A stretch of 64,000 nucleotides of DNA from Ramlibacter monticola. Lineage in GTDB: Bacteria; Pseudomonadota; Gammaproteobacteria; Burkholderiales; Burkholderiaceae_C. The first letter of the stretch is position 1. Every line of letters begins with the position of its first letter. The notes beneath the pieces are model-generated. The model was not told the DNA's origin. It saw nothing but the letters and a program-made list of their open reading frames with translations, and did no database searches. Positions 7,954-16,893 of the stretch are shown here, in pieces. The stretch lies in NCBI RefSeq assembly GCF_016722785.1, contig NZ_JAEQNE010000001.1, positions 868,001 to 932,000 of the forward strand. Direction: 5' to 3'. The translations under genes and the position numbers were made by a program.

Positions 7954-8439
7954 ATGAACAAGATCCTGGATCTGCTGTGCGGGCTGCTGTCGGGGGCGGC
8001 GCTGTTCGCGATCATGGCGCTGACCTTCTTCGACGTGCTGGGCCGCAAGTTCCTCTCCAACTCGATCCCCGGCTCGCTCGAGGTGACCGAGCTGCTGATG
8101 GTGGTGGTGATCTTCGGGGCGCTGCCGCTGGTGTCGCGGCGCGGCGAGCACGTCGAGTTCGACTCGCTCGATCCCTACCTGCCGCCCTGGGTGCGCCGGG
8201 CCCAGGCGGTGCTGGTGCACCTGCTGTGCGCGGCCGTCCTGCTGGCGCTCGCCGGGCTGATGTGGCGCACCGGCGGCCAGTTCGCCGAGAGCGGCGAGAC
8301 CACGGCGCAACTGCAGATCCTGAAGGCGCCGTTCCTCTACGGCATGAGCGTCCTGTGCGGCGTGACCGGGCTGGTGCACCTGTGGCTGCTGCGCGGGCAG
8401 CCCGTGGAGCGGCCCGAAGGCGAAGGGGCCGCCCTGTGA
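7954..8439 (+). CDS. dctQ: TRAP transporter small permease (DctQ family)
   Basis: 161-aa four-helix membrane subunit that pairs with DctM. It shows the DctQ features FFDVLGRKF after helix 1, IPGSLEVTELLM, and RRGEHVEFD before helix 3. The ATG at 7954 starts just before the first helix. An in-frame ATG at 7927 would add nine residues, and neither has an ideal Shine-Dalgarno. Its stop overlaps the GTG of dctM by 4 nt (GTGA), so the two are translationally coupled. The gap of 89 nt from dctP is usual for these operons. Confidence 0.88.
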   Translation: MNKILDLLCGLLSGAALFAIMALTFFDVLGRKFLSNSIPGSLEVTELLMVVVIFGALPLVSRRGEHVEFDSLDPYLPPWVRRAQAVLVHLLCAAVLLALAGLMWRTGGQFAESGETTAQLQILKAPFLYGMSVLCGVTGLVHLWLLRGQPVERPEGEGAAL

Positions 8440-9728
8440 CCGCGGCCCTGCTCGGATTCGGCGCGATCTTCCTGCTCGCCCTGCTGCGGGTGCCGCTCGC
8501 CTTCGCCATGGGCCTGGTCGGCTTCGCCGGCATCGGCCTCACCCGCGGCTGGCAGCCGGCGCTGGCCAGCACCGCGCAGGTGGTGTACGAGACCGGCTTC
8601 GCGTACACGCTGTCGGTGATCCCCCTGTTCATCCTCATGGGCAACTTCGTGGCCCGCGCGGGGCTGGCGCACGAGCTGTTCGCGGCGGCCTATGCCTTCA
8701 TCGGCCACCTGCGCGGCGGCCTGGCGCATGCGACGGTCGCCGCCTGCGCCGGCTTCGGGGCGATCTGCGGCTCCTCCATCGCGACCGCGGCCACCATGAG
8801 CAAGGTGGCGTACCCGTCGATGCGCAAGCTGGGCTACAGCGATTCGCTCTCCACCGGGGTGATGGCCGCGGGCGGCACGCTGGGCATCATGATCCCGCCC
8901 TCGACGATCATGGTGATCTACGGCATCGTCACCGAGACCAGCATCGGCAAGCTGTTCGCGGCCGGCGTGATCCCGGGGCTGCTGACGGCGGCGCTCCTGA
9001 TGGGGGCCATCGTCGTCATCACCTCCCGCGACCCCGAGCACGCGCCGGCGGGCGAACGCATGTCCTGGCCGCAGCGCTGGCGCGCGCTGCGCGGCATCTG
9101 GGGCGTGCTGGTGCTGGTGCTGGTGGTCCTGGGCGGCATCTACGGCGGCTTCTTCACCGCCACCGAGGGCGCCGGCTTCGGCGCCGCCGGCGCCTTCCTG
9201 TTCGCGCTGCTGCGGCGCAGGCTCACCTGGGGCGACCTGTTCGAGGTGCTGGCCGAGTCCGCGCGCACCACGGCGATGCTGTTCACGCTGCTGATCGCCG
9301 CGACCCTGTTCGCCAACTTCGTGAACTTCACCACCCTGCCCGGCGACCTCAAGGACTGGATCACGCACCTGGGGCTGTCGCCCACCATGATCGTGGTGGC
9401 GATGATGGCGATCTACGTGGTGCTGGGCACCGTCATGGAAGAACTGACGATGGTGCTGCTGACGATCCCGCTGTTCTTCCCGATCGTGACCTCGCTCGGC
9501 TTCGACCCGGTGTGGTTCGGCGTGCTGATCGTGATGATCGTGCAGATCGGCCTGATCTCGCCGCCGGTGGGGATGAACCTGTTCGTCCTCAACGCCCTGC
9601 TGCCCGGCGTGGGCCTGCGCCACATCTTCCGCGGCTGCTGGCCCTTCGTGGCCGTGATGGTGCTGATGCTGGGCGTGCTGATCGCGTTCCCGCAGCTCAG
9701 TTTGTGGTTGCCGTCGCTGATGAAGTGA
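8436..9728 (+). CDS. dctM: TRAP transporter large permease (DctM family)
   Basis: 430-aa integral membrane transport subunit with about a dozen hydrophobic segments. Family hallmarks include IPLFILMGNFVARAGL, the GFGAICGSSIATAATM re-entrant loop, and GGTLGIMIPPSTIM. The second-half counterpart is GLISPPVGMNLFV. The start is GTG overlapping the dctQ stop. The gene ends the operon; a long hairpin repeat follows 16 nt after its stop, and the next gene is convergent. Confidence 0.93.
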   Translation: MTAALLGFGAIFLLALLRVPLAFAMGLVGFAGIGLTRGWQPALASTAQVVYETGFAYTLSVIPLFILMGNFVARAGLAHELFAAAYAFIGHLRGGLAHATVAACAGFGAICGSSIATAATMSKVAYPSMRKLGYSDSLSTGVMAAGGTLGIMIPPSTIMVIYGIVTETSIGKLFAAGVIPGLLTAALLMGAIVVITSRDPEHAPAGERMSWPQRWRALRGIWGVLVLVLVVLGGIYGGFFTATEGAGFGAAGAFLFALLRRRLTWGDLFEVLAESARTTAMLFTLLIAATLFANFVNFTTLPGDLKDWITHLGLSPTMIVVAMMAIYVVLGTVMEELTMVLLTIPLFFPIVTSLGFDPVWFGVLIVMIVQIGLISPPVGMNLFVLNALLPGVGLRHIFRGCWPFVAVMVLMLGVLIAFPQLSLWLPSLMK

Positions 9729-9744
9729 GGAAAAAACCAGACAG

Positions 9745-9856
9745 CCGAACGCAGAGGGCGCAGAGGGTACGCAAAGGGCGCAGAAAAATCCTTTGAAAAA
9801 ATGCTTTCAAGGTCTTTTCTGCGCCCTTTGCGTACCTCTGCGCCCTCTGCGTTCGG
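9745..9856. repeat. Long hairpin of 10-nt CGCAGAG units, copy B
   Basis: Same family as 5702-5809. The arms start CCGAACGCAGAG and end CTCTGCGTTCGG. The about 40-bp stem is nearly perfect, broken by a single-nucleotide bulge (GAGGGTACGC against GAGGTACGC). It lies between convergent dctM and the MscS-family gene, where it could end transcription from both sides. Confidence 0.88.
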
Positions 9857-9875
9857 TATTCCTTTTTAAACCGGC

Positions 9876-11141
9876 TCAGCTCGATGCAGGACCGCTGGCA
9901 GACCCCGACTGCACCATGTGCACCACCCGCTGCGGGTAAGGGATGTCGATGCCGGCCGCGCGCAGGCCCTCCAGCACCCGGATGTTCACCTCGGAGATGA
10001 CGTTGCCCGAGCCGTTCTGCGGGTCGGCGATCCAGAAGACCAGGCGGAATTCCAGGCCGTCGGCGCCGAAGCGCACCAGGTTCACGCCCGGGCCGGGGTC
10101 CTCGATCACGCGCGCCGCGCCGCGCGCGGCCTCCAGCAGGATCCGGCGGACCTCCTCGACGTCCGCCTCGTAGCTCACCGCCACGTCGGTGGTGAGCAGC
10201 ACCTTGGGATCGGCCAGCGACAGGTTCTCGATCCGTTCGGTGATCAGCTTCTCGTTGGGCACCACCGACTCGCGCCCGTTGAGCGAACGGATCAGCGTGT
10301 AGCGCGTCTTGATGTCCGTGACCACGCCCTCGAAGTTGTCGACCCGCACCGTGTCGCCGATGCGCAGGCTGCGCTCGGCCAGGATCACGAAGCCGCTCAC
10401 GTAGTTGGCCGCCAGCTTCTGCAGGCCGAAGCCGAGGCCGACGCCCAGCGCGCCGCCCAGCACCGACAGCGCGGTGAGGTCCACGCCCACCGCCGAGAGC
10501 GCGAACAGGAAACCGATGACCAGCAGCACGGCGCGGATGGCATTGCCTGCCACCTTGCGCAGGGACAGGTCGCTCACCGCGTCGCGCAGCACCTTGCGCT
10601 CCAGCGCCGCGGAGATCCACAACACCAGCACCATGACCAGGCCGGAGGAGAGCGCCCCTTCCAGGATCGTGCGCAGGCTGACGTGCGACTTGCCGAAGGC
10701 GAACTCGATCTTGTCCATCTCCGCCAGCACGGGGGGCAGCAGGCCCAGGATCCACAGCGCCGCGGCCAGCCAGGCCACCCAGGAGAACAGGCGCTCCACC
10801 AGGCGCGCCAGCGCGGAATGCGGGAAGACCAGCGTGAACACGCGCGCCAGCAGCCGGATGCCGGCCAGCGCCACCAGGATCGGCACCGCGATGCGCAGCA
10901 CCGGCACGGGCTGGAAGCGCCCCTGCGCCAGCATCATCGTGTAGGTGAGGCCCAGCGCCAGCAGCGGGAACAGCAGGCCGTCGACCAGGGCCCGCCCGAA
11001 CCATACCGAGTCGCCGCGCCGCCGGCGCCCGACCAGCCAGCAGATGCCATAGGCGACCAGCAGGCTCGCGGCCAGCGTGCCGAATTCCCATGGCGTCGCG
11101 CCGCGATCCAGGTCGCGGATGAATCGCCGCAGTTCGTCCAT
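9876..11141 (-). CDS. MscS-family mechanosensitive ion channel
   Basis: 421-aa inner-membrane channel expected to release solutes under hypo-osmotic stress. Six or so N-terminal hydrophobic segments precede the pore helix region, which is rich in Ala/Gly (LSVLGGALGVGLGFGLQKL, followed by AANYVSGF). The MscS beta domain follows with IGDTVRVDNFEGVVTDI and VPNEKLI, then an alpha/beta C-terminal domain. ATG 11141 follows a G-rich stretch. A GTG at 11168, overlapping the crotonase stop as GTGA, would add nine residues. It is last in the deacetylase-crotonase-MscS string. Confidence 0.9.
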   Translation of the reverse strand: MDELRRFIRDLDRGATPWEFGTLAASLLVAYGICWLVGRRRRGDSVWFGRALVDGLLFPLLALGLTYTMMLAQGRFQPVPVLRIAVPILVALAGIRLLARVFTLVFPHSALARLVERLFSWVAWLAAALWILGLLPPVLAEMDKIEFAFGKSHVSLRTILEGALSSGLVMVLVLWISAALERKVLRDAVSDLSLRKVAGNAIRAVLLVIGFLFALSAVGVDLTALSVLGGALGVGLGFGLQKLAANYVSGFVILAERSLRIGDTVRVDNFEGVVTDIKTRYTLIRSLNGRESVVPNEKLITERIENLSLADPKVLLTTDVAVSYEADVEEVRRILLEAARGAARVIEDPGPGVNLVRFGADGLEFRLVFWIADPQNGSGNVISEVNIRVLEGLRAAGIDIPYPQRVVHMVQSGSASGPASS

Positions 11142-11164
11142 CCCCTGCGCCAGCCCCTTCCCCG

Positions 11165-11944
11165 TCACTTGTTCCAGTTCGGTTTTCTCTTTTCGGTGAA
11201 GGCGGTCACGCCCTCCAGCGCGCAGCCGTCCATCATGTTCGCGGCCATCGTCTGCGCCGCCAGCTGGTAGGCCGCCTCGATGCCCATCTCGCGCTGGCGG
11301 TAGAACAGCTCCTTGCCCATGGCCAGCGCGAGCCGCGGCTTGGCCAGGATGCTGTCCACCAGCCGGGCGATTTCCGCATCCACCTGCCCGGGCGCCACGG
11401 CATGGTTCACCAGCCCGCGCGCGCGCGCCTCCGTGGCGTCGATGAATTCGCCGGTCACCAGCATCTCCATCGCCTGCTTCGCCGGCACGTTGCGCAAGAG
11501 CGGCACGCTGGGCGTGGAACAGAACAGGCCGTAGTTCACGCCGCTGACCGCGAAGCGCGCCTCGGTCGAGGCGACCGCGAGGTCGCACTGCGCCACCAGC
11601 TGGCAGCCCGCCGCCGTGGCGATGCCCTGCACCCGCGCGATCACCGGCACCGGCAGCTTCTGGATCGCCAGCATCATGCGGCTGCACTGCGCGAACAGCT
11701 TCTGGTAGTAGGCCAGTTCCGGCCGCGCGATCATTTCCTTCAGGTTGTGGCCGGCGCAGAAGGCCTTGCCCTGCGCCGCGAGGACCACCGCCCGCACGCC
11801 CTCGTCGCCCGCCAGCCGGTCCAGCGCGGACTGCAGCGCGGCGATCATCTCCTCCGACAGGGCGTTGAAGCTCGCCGGCCGGTTCATGGCGAGCGTGACC
11901 ACCCCGCGCGCGTCGCGGCTTTCCAGCAGGGCGGCCTCAGACAT
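11165..11944 (-). CDS. Enoyl-CoA hydratase/isomerase family protein lacking catalytic glutamates
   Basis: 259-aa crotonase-fold protein. The CoA/oxyanion segment KAFCAGHNLKEM and the IQKLPVPVIARVQG strand are intact. The two glutamates used by classical hydratases (Glu144 and Glu164 of crotonase) are replaced. The first motif reads AAGCQLVAQCD (Gln in place of Glu), and the second region reads VNYGLFCSTPS. This pattern, including the CSTP segment, resembles the ECHDC3-type subgroup, whose reaction is unsettled. Hydratase activity should therefore not be assumed. It overlaps the upstream deacetylase gene by 8 nt. Confidence 0.85.
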   Translation of the reverse strand: MSEAALLESRDARGVVTLAMNRPASFNALSEEMIAALQSALDRLAGDEGVRAVVLAAQGKAFCAGHNLKEMIARPELAYYQKLFAQCSRMMLAIQKLPVPVIARVQGIATAAGCQLVAQCDLAVASTEARFAVSGVNYGLFCSTPSVPLLRNVPAKQAMEMLVTGEFIDATEARARGLVNHAVAPGQVDAEIARLVDSILAKPRLALAMGKELFYRQREMGIEAAYQLAAQTMAANMMDGCALEGVTAFTEKRKPNWNK

Positions 11945-12890
11945 CGGCCAGCACCCGGATGTGCGCCTCGACGCTGCGCCCCAGGGCGCTCAGGTTGTAG
12001 CCGCCCTCCAGGCAGGACACGATGCGGCCCTTGGCGTGCCGCTTGGCGACGTCGCGGATCTTCTCGGTCATCCACGCGTAGTCCGCCTCCACCAGCCCGA
12101 GCTGGCCGAGCTCGTCCTCGCGGTGGGCGTCGAAGCCGGCGCTGATGAAGATCATCTCCGGCGCGAACGCCTCGAGGCGCGGCAGCCACAGCGTGTCCAC
12201 GATTTCACGGATCGCGGGACCGCGCGTGTAGGCGGGCACCGGCACGTTCACCATGTTGTCCGCATTGGGGGACTCGCCGCTGTACGGGTAGAAGGGGTGC
12301 TGGAAGATGCCCACCATCAGCACGCGCTCGTCGCCGGACAGGATGTCCTCGGTGCCGTTGCCGTGGTGCACGTCGAAATCGACCACCGCCACCCGCTCCA
12401 GGCCGTGGCGCTCCAGCGCGTAGCGCGCCGCCACCGCGACGTTGTTGAAGAAGCAGAAGCCCATCGCGCGGCTGCGGCACGCGTGGTGGCCGGGCGGACG
12501 CACCGCGCAGAACGCGTTCTCCAGCTCGCCGGCCATCACCGCGTCGGTGGCGGCCATCGCGGCGCCGGCGGCGCGCAGGGCGGCGCTCCAGGTGTGGCGA
12601 TTCAGCGCGGTGTCAGGATCGATGTGGAGGTGGTCCAGGCCGCCCGCGTCCTCCTGCTCGCGCAGTTCGTCCGCCAGGCCCCGGATGCCCGCCACATGCA
12701 TGCGGTCGTGGGCCAGTTCCAGCGTCTCGGTGCTGGCCAGCGGCGCTTCGCGGCGCTCCACGACGTCCAGCAGGCGCGACGCCAGCATGCGGTCCTCGAT
12801 GGCGTCGAGCCGCTCCGGACACTCCGGATGGCCGTGCCCCATGTCATGTCTCCGGCAGTCCGCGTGCGTGTAAAAGCCCGTCTTGTGCAT
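11937..12890 (-). CDS. Histone deacetylase / acetylpolyamine amidohydrolase family protein
   Basis: 317-aa zinc-dependent deacetylase-fold enzyme, predicted to remove acetyl or acyl groups from small amines or lysines. Motifs appear in order: N-terminal GFYTHADCRRHDMGHGHPE, VRPPGHHA (charge-relay His pair), GFCFFNN, VVDFDVHHGNGTED (zinc Asp and His), SAGFDAHREDELG (second zinc Asp) and the C-terminal LEGGYNL. The ATG at 12890 starts exactly where bacterial homologues begin (MHKTGFYTH). It is first of a three-gene operon and divergent from moxR, with only 45 nt between them. The substrate is unknown. Confidence 0.9.
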   Translation of the reverse strand: MHKTGFYTHADCRRHDMGHGHPECPERLDAIEDRMLASRLLDVVERREAPLASTETLELAHDRMHVAGIRGLADELREQEDAGGLDHLHIDPDTALNRHTWSAALRAAGAAMAATDAVMAGELENAFCAVRPPGHHACRSRAMGFCFFNNVAVAARYALERHGLERVAVVDFDVHHGNGTEDILSGDERVLMVGIFQHPFYPYSGESPNADNMVNVPVPAYTRGPAIREIVDTLWLPRLEAFAPEMIFISAGFDAHREDELGQLGLVEADYAWMTEKIRDVAKRHAKGRIVSCLEGGYNLSALGRSVEAHIRVLADV

Positions 12891-12935
12891 CACCCCACCT
12901 CGGCCACGTTCGAAATTCGGATAAGGTCGCGTTTC

Positions 12936-13856
12936 ATGGAAGCACGACAAAAACTCAAAACGCTCCTGGACCAGCTTAACACGGTGATCGTCGGCAAGCC
13001 GGCGCAGGTCCGCGACTGCGTGGCCTGCCTGCTGGCGGGGGGGCACCTGCTGATCGAGGACGTTCCGGGGGTGGGGAAGACGACGCTGGCGCACGCTCTG
13101 GCGCGCGCCTTCGGGCTGCAGTTCTCGCGGGTCCAGTTCACGGCGGACCTGATGCCCAGCGACCTGTCGGGTGTATCGGTCTACGACCGCGGGCGCGAGA
13201 GCTTCATCTTCCACCCGGGCCCGATCTTCGCCCAGGTGCTGCTGGCGGACGAAATCAACCGCGCCAGCCCCAAGACCCAGAGCGCGCTGCTGGAAGCGAT
13301 GGAGGAAAAGCAGGTGACGGTGGAAGGCGAGACCCGCGGCCTGCCCTCGCCGTTCTTCGTGATCGCCACCCAGAACCCGCACGACCAGCTCGGGACCTTC
13401 GCCCTGCCCGAATCGCAGCTGGACCGGTTCCTGATGCGCATCTCCCTGGGCTATCCCGACCGCGCCGCCGAACGCGCGCTGTACTCCGGCGCGGACCGGC
13501 GCGACATGGTCGAGGAGCTGGGCAACACGCTGTCGCCGATCGAGCTGCAGTCCATGCAGCAGAAGGTGCTGCAGGTCCACGCGGCCGAGCCGCTGCTGGA
13601 CTACGTGCAGGACCTGGTCGCCGCCAGCCGTTCGGGCCGCTGGTTCCTGCAGGGCCTGAGCCCCCGTGCCGGCATCGCCGTGATCCGCGCGGCCAAGGCG
13701 CAGGCCCTGTTGTCGGGCCGCGACTACGTGGCGCCGGACGACGTCCAGGCCATCCTGCCGCAGACCGTGGCGCACCGGCTCATCCCTGTGGGCGACGCGG
13801 GGCGCGGCCCGGTGGAGCAGGTCCGCGCGATGATGGAGGCGGTGCCATTGCCATGA
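12936..13856 (+). CDS. MoxR-family AAA+ ATPase
   Basis: 306-aa cytosolic AAA+ ATPase of the MoxR group, usually a chaperone for maturation of a partner encoded by the adjacent DUF58 gene. Walker A (GVGKTT) is near residue 45, Walker B is LLADEINRA, followed by the MEEKQVTVEGET segment, ATQNPHDQLGTF (sensor 1) and a C-terminal lid with SPRAGIAVIRAAKA. ATG is preceded by ATAAGG. Its stop overlaps the start of the DUF58 gene (ATGA). It heads a moxR-DUF58-transglutaminase operon of the kind seen widely in proteobacteria. Confidence 0.92.
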   Translation: MEARQKLKTLLDQLNTVIVGKPAQVRDCVACLLAGGHLLIEDVPGVGKTTLAHALARAFGLQFSRVQFTADLMPSDLSGVSVYDRGRESFIFHPGPIFAQVLLADEINRASPKTQSALLEAMEEKQVTVEGETRGLPSPFFVIATQNPHDQLGTFALPESQLDRFLMRISLGYPDRAAERALYSGADRRDMVEELGNTLSPIELQSMQQKVLQVHAAEPLLDYVQDLVAASRSGRWFLQGLSPRAGIAVIRAAKAQALLSGRDYVAPDDVQAILPQTVAHRLIPVGDAGRGPVEQVRAMMEAVPLP

Positions 13857-14893
13857 AAGAAGCGGTTCCGCGTTCGGCGTTCAGCCTTCGGCGTGCGGGA
13901 GCGGACACGCCCGAGGGTCGGCGCTCGACGTGGAACCAGGCGATGCGGGTGCGCGAGCGCATCCAGCACTGGTGGGAATCCCGCCTGCCGCACACCGACA
14001 CGCTCACCCTCACCCAGCGCAACGTCTACATCCTGCCCACGCGTCCCGGCTTCATGCTGGCGATCACCCTGCTCGTGCTGCTGGTGGGCTCGATCAACTA
14101 CCAGCTCAATCTGGGCTATCTCCTGACCTTCCTGCTGGCCGGCAGCGCCGCCGTGGGCATGCACGTGTGCCATGCCACCCTGCGCGGGCTGACCCTGAAC
14201 CTGATGGCCCCGGCGCCGCAGTTCGCCGGCGCCAGCACCGCGCTGTCGGTGGTCCTGAGCAACAGCCGGCGCTCGGTGCGGCACGGCATCGGCCTGGCGG
14301 TGCTCGACGTGCGCCACCGCGACCGCTGGACCTGGACCGACGTGCCGGCCCAGGGCAGCTGCACCGTGCAGGTCGCCTTCCGCCCCGAACGGCGCGGGCT
14401 GCACCGGGTGCCGCCGCTCACCGCGGAAACGCGCTTCCCGCTCGGCACCTTCCGGGTCTGGACGGTGTGGCGGCCGGCGGCGCAGGTGCTGGTGTATCCC
14501 AAGCCCGAGGTGCACCCACCGCCTCTGCCGCCTGGCGAGCCGCGCGCCGGCGGGCTTGCGGTGTCCAAGGTGCAGACCACCGGGGAATTCGAAGGCGTGC
14601 GCGCCTACCGGCGCGGCGACCCCATGAAGATGGTGGTCTGGAAGAAGGTGGCCAAGTCGAACGAGCTGGTGAGCCGCGACACCCTGCAGGCGCAGCGCCA
14701 CGAGCTGTGGCTCGACGAGGCGCTGGCCGGCGTCGCCGAGCGCGAGGCGCGGCTGTCGCGCCTGGCGGCCTGGGTGCTGCAGGCCGACAAGCTGGGTCAG
14801 AACTACGGCCTGCGCGTGGCCGGCCAGCAGATCCCGCCCGGCACCGGCGAGGCGCACAAGCGCCGCTGCCTGGAGGCCCTGGCGCTGTGCTGA
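13853..14893 (+). CDS. DUF58 domain protein
   Basis: 346-aa protein with two adjacent hydrophobic segments (about residues 65-110), then an extracytoplasmic beta-rich region and the C-terminal DUF58 domain, visible as GEFEGVRAYRRGDPMKMVVWKKVA. DUF58 proteins have a vWA-like fold and are linked to MoxR ATPases. The start overlaps the moxR stop by 4 nt and its own stop overlaps the next start by 7 nt. The function is unknown; the context suggests a membrane-associated complex with the following transglutaminase-like protein. Confidence 0.88.
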   Translation: MKEAVPRSAFSLRRAGADTPEGRRSTWNQAMRVRERIQHWWESRLPHTDTLTLTQRNVYILPTRPGFMLAITLLVLLVGSINYQLNLGYLLTFLLAGSAAVGMHVCHATLRGLTLNLMAPAPQFAGASTALSVVLSNSRRSVRHGIGLAVLDVRHRDRWTWTDVPAQGSCTVQVAFRPERRGLHRVPPLTAETRFPLGTFRVWTVWRPAAQVLVYPKPEVHPPPLPPGEPRAGGLAVSKVQTTGEFEGVRAYRRGDPMKMVVWKKVAKSNELVSRDTLQAQRHELWLDEALAGVAEREARLSRLAAWVLQADKLGQNYGLRVAGQQIPPGTGEAHKRRCLEALALC

Positions 14894-16893
14894 AGGTCGG
14901 CGCCCGCCTCGCCGCCCTGCCGCGCGACGGCCGCGACACCCTGTTCCTGCTGGCCGTGATCGGCTGGGTGGTGCTGCCCCATGTCGGGCACCTGCCCTGG
15001 TGGTGTTCGGCCTTCGCCGGCACCGTGCTGGTGTGGCGCGCCACGCTGGCCATGAAGGCCAGGCCGCTGCCGGGCCGCTGGTGGGTGGCGACCCTGCTGA
15101 TCGCGACCGTGGCCGGCACCTGGGCGACGCACGGCACCGTGCTGGGCCGGGATGCCGGCGTGACGCTGATCGTCGCCCTGCTGGCGCTGAAGACCCTGGA
15201 ACTGCGGGCGAAGCGCGATGCCTTCGTCGTGTTCTTCCTGGGCTTCTTCACGATGCTCACGAACTTCTTCTTCTCGCAGTCGCTGCTGGTCGCCTTCGCG
15301 ATGCTGCTCGGGCTGCTCGGCCTGCTGACCGCGCTGGTCAACGCGCACATGCCCGTGGGCCGGCCGCCGCTGCTGGAGGCGGCGCGCACCGCGGGCTGGA
15401 TGACGCTGCTGGGCGCCCCCGTGATGGGCGTGCTGTTCATGCTGTTCCCGCGCTTCGGGCCGCTCTGGGGCATCCCCAGCGACGCCATGAGCGGGCGCAG
15501 CGGCCTCTCGGCGCAGATGGAGGTCGGCGCGATGGCCAGCCTGGCCCTCGACGAGGGGGTCGCGCTGCGGGTCAAGTTCCTGGACGGCCCGCCACCGCAG
15601 CGCGACATGTATTTCCGCGGCCCGGTGCTGAGCGAGTTCGATGGCCGCGAGTGGCGGCCGCTGCTCTCGCGCCTGGCCACGCGCTTCCCCCCGCCCCGCC
15701 TGGCCGACCCGCACCTCACGGGCTCCGGCATGCCGGTGCGCTACCAGGTGACGCTGGAGCCCAGCAACCGCCCCTGGCTGCTGACGCTGGACGCCGCCGC
15801 CGAAGCGCCCATCGTCCCGGGCGTCGAGGTGGCGATGACCAGCGAGCTGCAATGGGTGGCCAACCGCCCCGTGGTCGACCTGCTGCGCTACGAGGCGGAG
15901 AGCTTCCTCAGCTTCCGCCACGGCCCGCAGTCGCGCAACGCCGTGCTGCCCGAGTACCGGCAACTGCCGCCCGGCCGCAACCCGCGCACCCTGGAACTGG
16001 CCGCCACGCTGCTGCGCGACAACCCGCGCGATCCGGCCGCACTGGTGCAGGCCGCCCTGCGCCGCCTGCGCAGCGGCGACTATGTCTACACCCTCGAACC
16101 CGGCGTCTACGGCGAGGACACCGCCGACGAATTCTGGTTCGACCGCAGGCAGGGCTTCTGCGAGCACATCGCGTCCGCCTTCGTCGTGCTGATGCGCGCC
16201 ATGGGCATCCCCGCCCGCATCGTGACCGGCTACCAGGGCGGCGAGCTGAACGCGCTGGACGGCTTCTGGGTGGTGCGGCAGAGCGACGCGCACGCCTGGA
16301 CCGAAGTCTTCCTGGACCGGCGCGGCTGGGTGCGGGTGGACCCGACCTCGGCCGTCGCGCCGGCGCGCACGGGCTCGCTGCAACGGCTCGCGGCCTCGCG
16401 CGGGGTGCTGGCCACCGCCATCGAGACGGTGAACCCGAACCTCTCGGCCCTGCTGCGCACGACCTGGGAGGCGCTGAACAACAGCTGGAACCAGTGGATC
16501 CTGAACTACACGCAGAGCCGCCAGCTCAACCTGTTGCGCAACCTCGGCTTCGAGTCCCCCGGCTGGGAGGACCTCGCCCGGCTGCTGATCGGCCTGATCG
16601 TCGCCGCCGCCGGCCTGGGCGCCCTGTGGACCTGGTGGGACCGGCGCCAGCACGACCCCTGGCTGCGCCTGCTGGGCCGGGCCCGGCGCCGCCTGCGCGG
16701 CGCGGGCGTGGAAATCGGGCGCGCCACCCCCCCTCGCCAAATCGCAAATCTTGTCACGAGCCAATTCGGCCCGGATGCGCGACCATTGGCGGACTGGCTG
16801 CTGAAGCTGGAAGCGCAGCGTTATGCGCCGGCCAGCCCCGCCAGCCTCACCGCGCTGCGGCGCGAATTCCACCACCTCGCCTGGCCCCGTTGA
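14887..16893 (+). CDS. TgpA-type membrane transglutaminase-like protein (DUF3488 + transglutaminase core)
   Basis: 668-aa inner-membrane protein. Five or six N-terminal helices (about residues 12-190) form the DUF3488 part. A periplasmic transglutaminase/protease-like domain follows with the triad Cys425 (QGFCEHIAS), His469 (DAHAWTE) and Asp485 (RVDPT). A further membrane helix near residue 565 precedes a cytoplasmic tail. GTG is the start, overlapping the DUF58 stop. The family includes P. aeruginosa TgpA, which is important for viability there. The triad is complete, so catalysis is plausible; the substrate is unknown. Confidence 0.9.
   Translation: MLKVGARLAALPRDGRDTLFLLAVIGWVVLPHVGHLPWWCSAFAGTVLVWRATLAMKARPLPGRWWVATLLIATVAGTWATHGTVLGRDAGVTLIVALLALKTLELRAKRDAFVVFFLGFFTMLTNFFFSQSLLVAFAMLLGLLGLLTALVNAHMPVGRPPLLEAARTAGWMTLLGAPVMGVLFMLFPRFGPLWGIPSDAMSGRSGLSAQMEVGAMASLALDEGVALRVKFLDGPPPQRDMYFRGPVLSEFDGREWRPLLSRLATRFPPPRLADPHLTGSGMPVRYQVTLEPSNRPWLLTLDAAAEAPIVPGVEVAMTSELQWVANRPVVDLLRYEAESFLSFRHGPQSRNAVLPEYRQLPPGRNPRTLELAATLLRDNPRDPAALVQAALRRLRSGDYVYTLEPGVYGEDTADEFWFDRRQGFCEHIASAFVVLMRAMGIPARIVTGYQGGELNALDGFWVVRQSDAHAWTEVFLDRRGWVRVDPTSAVAPARTGSLQRLAASRGVLATAIETVNPNLSALLRTTWEALNNSWNQWILNYTQSRQLNLLRNLGFESPGWEDLARLLIGLIVAAAGLGALWTWWDRRQHDPWLRLLGRARRRLRGAGVEIGRATPPRQIANLVTSQFGPDARPLADWLLKLEAQRYAPASPASLTALRREFHHLAWPR

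Noticed and set aside
8337..9623. Long minus-strand open frame opposite dctM
   Set aside because: His/Asp/Gln/Arg-rich without any motif; shadow of a clear TRAP permease gene.
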